Origin: an uncultured Blautia sp.
GTDB lineage: Bacteria; Bacillota; Clostridia; Lachnospirales; Lachnospiraceae
DNA: 64,000 nucleotides
NCBI GenBank assembly: GCA_946557785.1
Contig: CAMNTH010000014.1
Span: 1 to 64,000 of the forward strand
Reading direction: 5' to 3'
Positions 1 through 7,779 of the stretch are shown piece by piece. The notes under the pieces are model-generated. The model had not been told where the DNA came from. It did not search any database and saw only the letters and a program-made list of their open reading frames with translations. A program made the translations under genes and the position numbers. Position 1 is the first letter of the stretch. Each line of letters starts with the position of its first letter.

Positions 1-63
1 AGAATTTTCGAGAATCGTATGTGTTTCACTGTTTAGTTATCAAGGTTTCTGTCTTACGACAGC
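1..63 (-). other. Leader of an rRNA operon running off the left edge
   Basis: Read on the minus strand this stretch begins with a small hairpin (CTGTC-GTAA-GACAG, 49-62). It continues with CCTTGATAACTAAACAGTG and a stretch ending CTCGAAAATTCT. Short sequences of the TTGA-AACT-AA-CAGTGAAAC type are common in clostridial 16S leaders and 16S-23S spacers. With three strong tandem promoters just upstream and no open frame, I infer that a 16S rRNA gene begins just left of base 1. The rRNA itself is not in the window, so this is inference. Confidence 0.6.
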
Positions 64-69
64 TTATTC

Positions 70-98
70 AGGATACCACATCTTCCAACATCTGTCAA
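70..98 (-). promoter_or_regulatory. Promoter P3 of the rRNA leader
   Basis: The minus strand reads TTGACA (93-98), a 17-bp spacer, then TATCCT (70-75). It is the most downstream of three promoters. The core and initially transcribed bases (TGGTATCCT, then ATAAGCTGTC and TAAG) repeat those at 272-296, so P1 and P3 appear to be duplicates. Confidence 0.75.
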
Positions 99-181
99 CA
101 ACTTTTTTCAAGTTTTTTTGATTTTTTTCCAACACCATGTGTCATTCCCTGTGGCTTCTTGTCTGTCTCAGCGACTTGACT

Positions 182-210
182 ACTTTAGCATAGTTTCTGT
201 TATTTGTCAA
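182..210 (-). promoter_or_regulatory. Promoter P2 of the rRNA leader
   Basis: The minus strand reads TTGACA (205-210), 17 bp, then TAAAGT (182-187), followed by AGTCAAG. It lies about midway between P1 and P3, giving a spacing of roughly 105-110 bp between successive promoters. A TAAAGT-type -10 behind a perfect -35 is usual for Gram-positive rRNA promoters. Confidence 0.7.
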
Positions 211-284
211 TAGTCTTTTTATTTTTTCTGATTTTTGTTTGAATTATCAAATTGTCAGATATAATTCCTTATGACAGCTTATCT

Positions 285-313
285 AGGATACCACTATGTT
301 TCACTTGTGTCAA
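285..313 (-). promoter_or_regulatory. Promoter P1 of the rRNA leader
   Basis: The minus strand reads TTGACA (308-313), 17 bp, then TATCCT (285-290). This is the upstream-most promoter of the set and starts about 45 bp beyond the hairpin that closes the preceding operon. Confidence 0.75.
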
Positions 314-349
314 TACCCTTTTCCATTTTTTATAATACTTATAATCCGA

Positions 350-427
350 ATTAAAAATGTCAAGTGGAATGCGGAATACCACCGCACCGATCCCTGGTGC
401 GAAGATATACCAAAACCACTTGACATT
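350..427 (-). terminator. Long hairpin closing the dlt-like operon
   Basis: A perfect 12-bp inverted repeat (AATGTCAAGTGG at 356-367, CCACTTGACATT at 416-427) encloses a second stem (CGCACC 383-388, GGTGCG 396-401). On the minus strand the outer stem ends in ACATTTTTAA, a short U-tract. It sits between the stop of the SGNH gene and the rRNA promoters, so it probably insulates the two units. The stem is unusually long for a simple terminator. Confidence 0.65.
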
Positions 428-459
428 CAATACCCGTAATGGAAGACTTATTGAAAATA

Positions 460-1518
460 TCACATTCCATATACTTCTGCCTTGAAATTATGCAGATCTT
501 CTTCATACTGTTTCACATTTTGCTCTAACTCTTTCACAACACTTTCTTTCATATCTTTATGAAATAATTCTCCATAGTGTTCTTCTAAAAAAGCGCCCAA
601 ATATGCTGTTGCCTTCTGGGCTCCAACCGGATTTAAATGATGCGGGTCATAAAAGTCTTTCTCCCAATCAAAATTTATCGCTTTCAGCGTTTCCTCCAAA
701 TTATAATCTATATACTCTACATCATTTTCGTCTAACAATTCTTTCGCTGCTAAATATCGTCCATATGACCACCGATCATCCGGCATATTTACAGCAACAA
801 CCTTTGTTCCCTGGGATTTACAATAATCAATTGTTTTTTTGTAATATTCCCACGCTTCCTTATTAATCTTTTTCGCAGGAACACTTTTGTCTACCATCAT
901 TCTCGGTTCTATTGCTACGCTTTTATATACTGGAAACTGTCCACGCATATAATCATAGGAATATTTCATATGCTTTATATCTGTTCCACCAAGTTCCTTC
1001 CAACGATCGTGATATCTCAAAACCGGAAATACATAATCTAAGACATGCTGTGTCTCACTTTTCTTAACAACTTCAGAAATCACTTCTAGTTTAGTCATTG
1101 ATAACTTTTTAAAGTCTATTCCACGTCTTAAAAACGGTTCTTTATCATCATAATCATATTTTCCAAACAGGCTTGTGATTCCCATAACCAAAACTTTCGG
1201 CTGCTGGTATTTATATGCCTCTTTTACGTTCAGGTAAGTCACTTCTGGTGCCTGTACAGAACTCCCCCTTGTATATGCACTAATCTTTTGATTTTTCCAT
1301 AATTCCAAAGGAGAGACACCAACTAAAATAGTACTGCTTCCCACCATCAAAACATCAACCGAATTCTTTTCCGTTTTATAAAAAGTTCTATGTTGATCTG
1401 TATCCTGTTTTTGATACGGAACAAATACTTTTCCCAATGCGGTCAACAATATAAAAAAAATAATCGTAATACAAGCCATTCTTATAAGAATCGCTCTGCT
1501 TTTCTTTTCTTTCAACAT
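460..1518 (-). CDS. SGNH-fold membrane-anchored protein, DltD-like position
   Basis: A 352-residue protein with one N-terminal membrane helix (about residues 9-30), so the rest probably faces outside. A hydrolase block I-like motif follows (VGSST near residue 60, with Ser61/62 in place of the GDS serine). A C-terminal DPHHLNP motif supplies the Asp-x-x-His pair of SGNH enzymes. It is the last gene of the five-gene operon, two bases behind the adenylating enzyme. In dlt operons this place is held by DltD, which helps move D-alanine onto teichoic acid, and AlgJ/AlgX-type SGNH proteins do comparable work in acetylation systems. I infer a final acyl-transfer or deacylation role outside the membrane. 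The overall sequence is not clearly DltD, so no symbol is given. Confidence 0.75.
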   Translation of the reverse strand: MLKEKKSRAILIRMACITIIFFILLTALGKVFVPYQKQDTDQHRTFYKTEKNSVDVLMVGSSTILVGVSPLELWKNQKISAYTRGSSVQAPEVTYLNVKEAYKYQQPKVLVMGITSLFGKYDYDDKEPFLRRGIDFKKLSMTKLEVISEVVKKSETQHVLDYVFPVLRYHDRWKELGGTDIKHMKYSYDYMRGQFPVYKSVAIEPRMMVDKSVPAKKINKEAWEYYKKTIDYCKSQGTKVVAVNMPDDRWSYGRYLAAKELLDENDVEYIDYNLEETLKAINFDWEKDFYDPHHLNPVGAQKATAYLGAFLEEHYGELFHKDMKESVVKELEQNVKQYEEDLHNFKAEVYGM

Positions 1519-1520
1519 AT

Positions 1521-3029
1521 CTACTTCATCTTTTCTCTCAATTCAGTCATATTTATCTTCCCATTAAAACTCTGTGGCATCTTCTGCAGCCATACAAATT
1601 TCCTTGGGATCATAAAATTAGGCAACCTTTCCCGCAAATATTTGGAAATATCTTTTGGAGTAATCTCTTTTCCTGTAAAAAACAACCAAATCTGCTGTTT
1701 TTCTTTATTATATAGACAAACAGCCGCTTCTATTTCTTCCATGGATTGCACCGCAGCCTGAATTTCTCCAAGTTCTATACGATGCCCCATATGTTTAATC
1801 TGATCGTCTTTCCTTCCGCAAAACTCCAGTTCTCCCCATTCGTTCAATCTGCCTATATCACCCGTTTTGTAGACAATCTCTTCATATATAGAATTCAACG
1901 GATTTTTAACAAACACTTCTTTTGTCTTTTCCGGATTTTTATAATATCCCAACGCCAGAGAAGTTCCCTGCACATATATTTCTGCCTGTTCTCCCACCTG
2001 TGCACGTTTACCCTGTTCATTAATTAACAGAATATTAGTATTTCTATACGGGCGGCCAATTGGAAGAACCTCGTCGGGCTCCACAAGATGATCCACCACA
2101 TAATATGTACAGCTAGCTGTTATCTCTGTGGGGCCATAATGATTCACATAAAGCGCTTCTGGCAAATGTTCCTGCCAAACTCTTAAATGCTTACATGGCA
2201 TTACAGAACCTGTAAAAAAGATTTTTCTGACATATTCCAAGTTTTTTTCTTCAAACACCTCAAGTTCTGAACATAACGTCATCGCACCCACAACCCAACA
2301 AATAGTCGTTACTTTATTCTTATTCAAATATTCAAATAATTGTGTGGGCAATGAAAAATACTTTTTAGGTATTAAAAGCGTAGACGCCCCTGTCTTAAAA
2401 GGCAAATACAAATCTCTTAACGCAGCTACATAATCAAGCGGAGACTGATTGCCCAGTACCTCATCTTCCCCTATATCGAATGTCTCCGAAAACGCTTCAA
2501 TATAATCTATCAACTGCCGGTGGGACTCCACAACGCCTTTGGGAACACCAGTTGATCCAGATGTAAAAATGACATATGCCGGATCCACATCCATAACCTG
2601 CTCTCTGATTTTTTCAAGCCTTGGCAAGTCTATTTCCGCTGTCTTTAAATCTTCTGTCGTAATAACCTTTCCTTCAAAGCCCATTTTTTCTGCCAGTTCT
2701 TTATGCTTCTCGTCTGTCACTAACACTTCTGCCTCAACTGTCTCCATGATAAGCTTCATACGAAATTTGGGAAGCTCTATATCAAGCGGAACATAAAAAC
2801 ACCCGCTATATAACACCGCATAGTAAAGCAATGGCGTTACAATACTCTTATCTGTAATAACAATGATCGGCTTTCTAACATCTGTATATGACGTAAGATA
2901 GCTTCCCCACTTTCGTGATATGCTAAACGTATCTTCAAATGTTATCTCCTGAAATTCATCCTTATACAAAACTTTCTTTGCATATTTTTTCTGAGCCTGC
3001 TCTAAATATTCCAATATGTTAATAATCAT
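1521..3029 (-). CDS. DltA-like amino-acid-adenylating enzyme
   Basis: A 502-residue member of the acyl-/amino-acyl-adenylate family, the length of DltA. Visible motifs are the P-loop FTSGSTGVPKG (about 155-165), HYGPTE (298-302), YKTGD near 390, and the C-terminal lysine in NGKI (about 491). It should activate a small carboxylate or amino acid with ATP and load it on the carrier protein encoded at 4635-4862. Asp199 (in SPLDY) may match the DltA aspartate that holds the substrate amine. At the place where DltA has FCGEVLP, whose cysteine contributes to D-alanine recognition, this protein has FTGSVMP, so Cys is replaced by Thr273. The substrate may therefore not be D-alanine. The alignment was done by eye, so the family call is firm and the substrate is open. 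Confidence 0.85.
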   Translation of the reverse strand: MIINILEYLEQAQKKYAKKVLYKDEFQEITFEDTFSISRKWGSYLTSYTDVRKPIIVITDKSIVTPLLYYAVLYSGCFYVPLDIELPKFRMKLIMETVEAEVLVTDEKHKELAEKMGFEGKVITTEDLKTAEIDLPRLEKIREQVMDVDPAYVIFTSGSTGVPKGVVESHRQLIDYIEAFSETFDIGEDEVLGNQSPLDYVAALRDLYLPFKTGASTLLIPKKYFSLPTQLFEYLNKNKVTTICWVVGAMTLCSELEVFEEKNLEYVRKIFFTGSVMPCKHLRVWQEHLPEALYVNHYGPTEITASCTYYVVDHLVEPDEVLPIGRPYRNTNILLINEQGKRAQVGEQAEIYVQGTSLALGYYKNPEKTKEVFVKNPLNSIYEEIVYKTGDIGRLNEWGELEFCGRKDDQIKHMGHRIELGEIQAAVQSMEEIEAAVCLYNKEKQQIWLFFTGKEITPKDISKYLRERLPNFMIPRKFVWLQKMPQSFNGKINMTELREKMK

Positions 3030-3043
3030 TTCTACACTCTTTC

Positions 3044-4630
3044 CTAAAATCCTCTGTAAATGAATGCATTTGCATTATACCCTTGTCCATATACGCCAAA
3101 AATTATTATCGCAAACACGCCTATGAGATAAATCGCCCACCTAAAGAGCATATTTTGCTCAGATACCAGTTTACGGACACTATATCCATTCTCTTGAATT
3201 ATACTTATAATTATCCAGAATACCAGACATATTATCACCAATAAAAACTCTCTGTAAGACAAACCTAATGTAAAAATCTCGCCGCTGATGAAAATTCCCG
3301 GATTAAAAACCAAAGAATTTTTCATCATTAGTATTGCTGCCGAAAAGCTTACGCCCCTGGAGAAAAACCTTCCAAATACTACAAGTCCAAAAGTCCTGAT
3401 AATTTGGAATAGCTTCCAGCTAAAAGCTTCCGTATTAATCCGAAGCAGTCTCGTCAATTTTGCCAAGCATGGTTCAAAAACAATGCCTCCTATAATAAAA
3501 ATCGCCTGATATAGACCATAAGCAATATATTTCAACTCTGCTCCATGCCAAATACCGATCGAAAAAAATGTAATTAACTGAGCAATGATTACTGGCAGCA
3601 ATTTGCCGATTCTTTCTCCGAAAATTTTCCTGGACCTTTTTCCTAATTTTCCAAAGGTTTTAGAAAGAGAGATTGGATAAAAAATATAATCCCTACACCA
3701 CGCTCCCAGAGTTATATGCCATCTTCTCCAAAATTCAGGAATATTTTTTGCAAAATATGGTCTTTCAAAATTGAGCGCCAAATCTATTCCAAAAATCTGT
3801 GAGACACCTCTTGCAATATCCATTCCACCGGAAAAATCCCCATAAATCTGGATAGTATATCCAATAACCGCCAAAATTAAATAAAATCCCACATAATCCG
3901 TATAGTTATCAAACACTTGATTAACCAAAATAGCTACACGATCAGCGATAACAAGCTTTTTAAACCATCCCCAAAGCATTAACTGAGCTCCGAATTTGAC
4001 ACGTTCATACTCAAAGGAATGCTCTTCATAAAGCTGGTTTGCCAGTTGATCATATCTGCTGATCGGCCCCTGGATAATTTGCGGAAAATAAGATACGAAT
4101 AATGCAAATTTCGCAAGATTTTCATCTGCCTTATACTGTCCGCGGTACACATCAATAATATAGCCTATTGACTGGAAGGTATAAAAGGAAATTCCCAAAG
4201 GTATTAATATACCTGCATCAAAATGCACCCATTCTAATTGGAGAATCTCTCCCAGCATATTGATATATACCTTAAAATATTTTACAAAGGCCAGTATCGC
4301 AAAATTAAACAACAATACGCCCAGCATGATACGTTGTTTCTTTTTATCATACTGAGCTCTTATTTCTTTTTTTCGCTTTCTGTCTAACTCATCTCTGTGC
4401 TCTGCGATATGCGCCTTATACTTATCTCCCTGCCGCTGTATCAATTGTCCTCCATAAAACGTTGTAACTATTGTAAGCAGCAGGAAAATATATGTATTCA
4501 GACTTGCAAGCAAATAAAAAATCTGACTTGCAATCAGCAAAACACACCATTGATATTTCTTGGGAACCATAAAATATGTTCCGGTTACAATCACAAGAAA
4601 CACAACAAAATTCAATGATATAAATGACAT
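3044..4630 (-). CDS. MBOAT-family O-acyltransferase, AlgI/PatB-like
   Basis: A 528-residue polytopic membrane protein. It shows the MBOAT signatures WRRWHITLGAWCRDY (near 300) and WHGAELKYIAYG, which carries the invariant histidine (near 370). MBOAT proteins move an acyl group across or at the membrane onto a polymer hydroxyl. DltB proteins are usually about 400 residues. This one is longer, and its start (FISLNFVVFLV followed by PKKYQ) looks like AlgI/PatB proteins that O-acetylate exopolysaccharide or peptidoglycan. A cytoplasmic insert rich in Lys/Arg lies near residues 75-105. It lies between the carrier-protein gene (4 bp) and the adenylating enzyme (14 bp), so it very likely takes its acyl group from the carrier. 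The acceptor polymer is unknown. Confidence 0.88.
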   Translation of the reverse strand: MSFISLNFVVFLVIVTGTYFMVPKKYQWCVLLIASQIFYLLASLNTYIFLLLTIVTTFYGGQLIQRQGDKYKAHIAEHRDELDRKRKKEIRAQYDKKKQRIMLGVLLFNFAILAFVKYFKVYINMLGEILQLEWVHFDAGILIPLGISFYTFQSIGYIIDVYRGQYKADENLAKFALFVSYFPQIIQGPISRYDQLANQLYEEHSFEYERVKFGAQLMLWGWFKKLVIADRVAILVNQVFDNYTDYVGFYLILAVIGYTIQIYGDFSGGMDIARGVSQIFGIDLALNFERPYFAKNIPEFWRRWHITLGAWCRDYIFYPISLSKTFGKLGKRSRKIFGERIGKLLPVIIAQLITFFSIGIWHGAELKYIAYGLYQAIFIIGGIVFEPCLAKLTRLLRINTEAFSWKLFQIIRTFGLVVFGRFFSRGVSFSAAILMMKNSLVFNPGIFISGEIFTLGLSYREFLLVIICLVFWIIISIIQENGYSVRKLVSEQNMLFRWAIYLIGVFAIIIFGVYGQGYNANAFIYRGF

Positions 4631-4634
4631 TTTA

Positions 4635-4862
4635 TTACTCCTGCAAAGATTCTATTAATTTCACGATCGCATCTACAGAATTAAAATTCTCCGGAATTAA
4701 ATGCTTTACAGAAATATTAATGTCAAACTCATCGTTCAATTCGCCAACCAAGGCTACTACATCAAATGACTCCAATTCTCCATCATCAATCAATTGGACA
4801 CTTCCATCCAATTCAATATCCGGGCGTACCTCTGTTAAAATTTCAATTACCTTCTCTTTCAT
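4635..4862 (-). CDS. Acyl/aminoacyl carrier protein, DltC-like
   Basis: A 75-residue acidic carrier protein. The likely phosphopantetheine attachment site is Ser32 in LESFD, replacing the usual DSL/DSF. The predicted helical pattern and length fit ACP and DltC. An AGGAGG site lies 7-8 bp before the ATG. It is expected to receive the group activated by the DltA-like enzyme and present it to the MBOAT protein. Gene order here (carrier, MBOAT, adenylating enzyme, SGNH) is a rearranged version of dltABCD. Confidence 0.85.
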   Translation of the reverse strand: MKEKVIEILTEVRPDIELDGSVQLIDDGELESFDVVALVGELNDEFDINISVKHLIPENFNSVDAIVKLIESLQE

Positions 4863-4886
4863 TTTCTTATCCTCCTATATTTTCTT

Positions 4887-5720
4887 TTATTTTAGAATAT
4901 ACGAATTTGACTTTAATCCGTCAAATTGAAAACCCAGCTTTTCCGTTGTATTTTGAATGGCATTATTTTTTTCATCACACCAATGCATGACTCTGCTGTA
5001 TCCTTTGACTTTTGCAATGGAAAGCAAAAGCTTATACAGCTCTGTTGCAATTCCCTGATGTCTAAACTCCTGACCCACAACAAGCAACCAGGTAGACGCC
5101 ATTTTCCTGTTCTCTTCTTTCATCCGCGCCGCAGCGCATATTGTCCCATGCTTCTTTACACAAATCAGCTCTCCCTTTTGAATCATGCCAAGCGCCTCTT
5201 CTTCCTTTGGAAGAATAGAATTATATCGATCCAATAACGACCACAGGGTATATATATCGGGCAGATCCTCTTTCACCGCATAACTCCATGTTAAATCATT
5301 TTTCATTTTTCCCATGCATGCGTCACACTCTGAAACCTCATCTAGACTTGTCCTAACTCGTATATTTTTCACATAAAGACGGAATCCCATGTCCCAAACC
5401 TTTTGTTTCATTTTTTCTATCTGTTCATCACTTCTTCGAGATGAATATATGCATTCAATAATCTGTGGTTTATCAAGCTTTGCCGGTTCTATATTTCCAC
5501 TTTCTGAAACAAAACAATATAATTTATAAAAATCTCTTTCATCAGTCAAAAATATAATACCGTCACCGTCATACTGCTCATAATAAAATTTTCCTTCCTC
5601 TATAAAACCACTTACTTCTTTTGGAAGAAGCATATGATTATATATTAGATCCGGAATATTCTCCATACAAGCATCCATTAACATAAAGTATTGTTCTAAA
5701 CTGCATACCGCTTTTTTCAT
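4887..5720 (-). CDS. GNAT-family N-acetyltransferase, first gene of dlt-like operon
   Basis: A 277-residue protein. The C-terminal half (about 145-277) is a GNAT domain, with the acetyl-CoA pyrophosphate loop RHQGIATELY and a later NAIQNTTEKLGF segment typical of the fold. The N-terminal 130 residues are not recognisable and could form a second degenerate GNAT fold. It is 24 bp ahead of the carrier-protein gene and behind its own promoter, so it is probably part of the system rather than a neighbour. It might acetylate the amino group of the loaded residue or make a precursor, which is inference. The ribosome site (AGAGGAA) is rather far from the ATG, so the start is uncertain. Confidence 0.7.
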   Translation of the reverse strand: MKKAVCSLEQYFMLMDACMENIPDLIYNHMLLPKEVSGFIEEGKFYYEQYDGDGIIFLTDERDFYKLYCFVSESGNIEPAKLDKPQIIECIYSSRRSDEQIEKMKQKVWDMGFRLYVKNIRVRTSLDEVSECDACMGKMKNDLTWSYAVKEDLPDIYTLWSLLDRYNSILPKEEEALGMIQKGELICVKKHGTICAAARMKEENRKMASTWLLVVGQEFRHQGIATELYKLLLSIAKVKGYSRVMHWCDEKNNAIQNTTEKLGFQFDGLKSNSYILK

Positions 5721-5770
5721 AATTTGAATCGCATTCCTCTTCTACAATATTGCATAACGGCTTTCGTATA

Positions 5771-5799
5771 CATATATCACACTTCATATGCTTTGTCAA
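5771..5799 (-). promoter_or_regulatory. Promoter of the dlt-like operon
   Basis: The minus strand reads TTGACA (5794-5799), 17 bp, TATATG (5771-5776). The -35 overlaps the last codons of radA. The start codon of the first gene is about 45 bp downstream of the predicted start point. Confidence 0.6.
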
Positions 5800-7202
5800 C
5801 TTGACCGGTATCTTCCCTGATCGTCCCCCTGTCTCATAATATACGAAATAGCCTCCTGAATCTGTGAAACATAAACCAGCCCGATTCCTTCTGCCTTCCC
5901 AAGTGTCCCTTTACATACTTCAGGAAGGATCACCGTCTGAAATCCAAGCTTTTTCGCTTCTGCCACACGCTGTCCCGCCATACTCACAGCCCGGACTTCT
6001 CCGCTAAGCCCAACTTCTCCGAATGCCAGTACCGAATCCGGTATAATAATATCTTTGCAGCTGGAAACAATCGCAAGGGAAATTCCAAGGTCAATTGCAG
6101 GCTCCGTCATCTTTATCCCCCCTGCGATATTCACATATGCATCACAGGCAGCCAGACGAACTCCTACTTTTTTTTCTAATACAGCCATTAAAAGATTCAC
6201 CCTGTTAAGATCCGTCCCCACAGCCGTCCTTCTGGGAATTCCAAAATTACTTTGGCACACAAGCGCCTGGATCTCCACCAGAATAGGCCTGGTTCCTTCC
6301 ATAGAACAGGCAACAATTGAGCCTGAAGTTCCATTTGGTTTCCCATTCAGCATAAATTCTGAAGGGTTCTTCACTTCCTCAAGCCCGGAATTACGCATTT
6401 CAAAAACACCGATTTCGTTTGTTGAACCAAACCGGTTTTTCACCGCTCGCAAAATACGGTAAGAAGCATGTCTATCTCCTTCAAAATAGAGCACCGTATC
6501 CACCATATGTTCCAGTACCCTGGGGCCTGCCACATTTCCTTCTTTCGTCACATGCCCTACAATAAAAATGGAAATCCCCATTCCCTTTGCAATCTGCATA
6601 AGAATATTGGTGGATTCCCGAACCTGAGACACACTGCCCGGAGCAGAACTAATTTCCTCGTGGAACATGGTCTGAATAGAATCGATCACCACGATATCCG
6701 GTTTCTTGCGCTGTATCACCTCCCGGATCGTTTCCAGGTTTGTCTCGCAAAGAAGCATCATCCTGTCATTAAAGGTACCGATACGGTTTGCTCTGAGCTT
6801 AATCTGACGCAGGGATTCCTCTCCTGAAATATATAAAACTGACACGTTTTTCCCTGCAAGATTTCTGCAGACCTGTAAAAGAAGGGTGGATTTGCCGATA
6901 CCCGGATCCCCACCCACCAACACCAGGGAGCCGGGGACGATACCGCCCCCCAAAACCCTGTCAAGTTCTTTAATTTCTGTTGTCTGCCTTTCATCCTCGG
7001 ACAGGCTGATATCCTTTAAAATAACAGGCTCCTGCCGCTTCTCCAGAGAGTTCACGGTACCTGGCGCAGATGTTTTCTTAGGAGAAACCGTCTCCTCCAC
7101 CATACTGTTCCACGCCTTGCATCCTGGACACTGCCCCATCCATTTTGGAGATTCGTATCCGCACTCCTGGCAGAAATATACGATTTTTTTATTTTTTAAC
7201 AT
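5796..7202 (-). CDS. radA: DNA repair protein RadA
   Basis: A 468-residue RecA-like ATPase that assists branch migration and processing of recombination intermediates. Features in order are a zinc finger with Cys11, Cys14, Cys25 and Cys28, Walker A GGDPGIGKST (97-106), Walker B IVVIDSIQT, the RadA-specific KNRFG motif near 257, and a Lon-protease-like C-terminal domain. Length is normal for the family. The ATG lies inside the end of the preceding 137-aa gene (7-bp overlap), so translation is probably coupled. In Bacillus radA follows clpC directly and is followed by disA. Here the clpC neighbourhood is kept but disA is not next to it. Confidence 0.97.
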   Translation of the reverse strand: MLKNKKIVYFCQECGYESPKWMGQCPGCKAWNSMVEETVSPKKTSAPGTVNSLEKRQEPVILKDISLSEDERQTTEIKELDRVLGGGIVPGSLVLVGGDPGIGKSTLLLQVCRNLAGKNVSVLYISGEESLRQIKLRANRIGTFNDRMMLLCETNLETIREVIQRKKPDIVVIDSIQTMFHEEISSAPGSVSQVRESTNILMQIAKGMGISIFIVGHVTKEGNVAGPRVLEHMVDTVLYFEGDRHASYRILRAVKNRFGSTNEIGVFEMRNSGLEEVKNPSEFMLNGKPNGTSGSIVACSMEGTRPILVEIQALVCQSNFGIPRRTAVGTDLNRVNLLMAVLEKKVGVRLAACDAYVNIAGGIKMTEPAIDLGISLAIVSSCKDIIIPDSVLAFGEVGLSGEVRAVSMAGQRVAEAKKLGFQTVILPEVCKGTLGKAEGIGLVYVSQIQEAISYIMRQGDDQGRYRSS

Positions 7203-7609
7203 TTTTCAATCTTCACTTCTACAAGAGCAGCATTTCCCAGCTCAGCGCTGAAAGAGAGCTTGCCGCCAAGGTTGGTTTTTACCTTTCCAGTATCAAGACC
7301 ATCAATAAAAATGCGATATTCTGTATCAGCTTCCATTTCTACTGTAATCTGGGCATCTTCCTGCCCTTCAACCTGGAAACGCATTACAGAACCATCCTGT
7401 TCCAGATTAAAAACAGATGTTCCTGGTACAGATTCGTATACAAACATTCCATTACGTTCCAGCTTTGTAATTTCCTGAAATGTCTTTACTTTATAGATGT
7501 CACCCTGATGCTGATAATCAGATAATTTTGATTTCTGTGCCAGTTCGTAATTTCCAAAGCTGATGCTTCCATTTTCTTCTGTACGGATCAGTTCCTTTAC
7601 TACTGCCAT
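7196..7609 (-). CDS. Conserved hypothetical protein coupled to radA
   Basis: A 137-residue protein with no signal peptide or membrane helix and a pattern of short beta strands (for example YRIFIDG, KLSFSAEL, VEVKIEK), suggesting a small all-beta domain. I do not recognise a catalytic motif. Comparable short proteins in Lachnospiraceae are sometimes auto-labelled endosialidase, but nothing here supports that activity. A GGGAGG site precedes the ATG by about 10 bp. The gene overlaps radA by 7 bp and lies between clpC and radA, hinting at a stress- or recombination-related role, which is inference. Confidence 0.75.
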   Translation of the reverse strand: MAVVKELIRTEENGSISFGNYELAQKSKLSDYQHQGDIYKVKTFQEITKLERNGMFVYESVPGTSVFNLEQDGSVMRFQVEGQEDAQITVEMEADTEYRIFIDGLDTGKVKTNLGGKLSFSAELGNAALVEVKIEKC

Positions 7610-7691
7610 GATCTTGTATCCTCCCTAAGCCTTTTCTATAGTGTTTTAAAGCAATCATCCGGTCAGGACAATTTCTTTTATTTTGGTAATT

Positions 7692-7720
7692 ATTATATAA
7701 TAAATCTTTTTTTTTGACCA
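7692..7720 (-). promoter_or_regulatory. Probable promoter of the 137-aa gene and radA
   Basis: The minus strand reads TGGTCA (7715-7720), 17 bp, TATAAT (7692-7697). The -10 is perfect and the -35 is weaker. It lies in the 170-bp gap behind clpC. Confidence 0.5.
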
Positions 7721-7779
7721 GTGTCTATGCAAGATTTTATATCTTTTTAAGATTTTTAGGACTAATGATTTAAATAGGA

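Noticed and set aside
269-463. A 64-codon minus-strand reading frame at the left end
   Set aside because: It runs through the long hairpin and the P1 promoter, begins at a GTG overlapping the SGNH stop and has no ribosome site.
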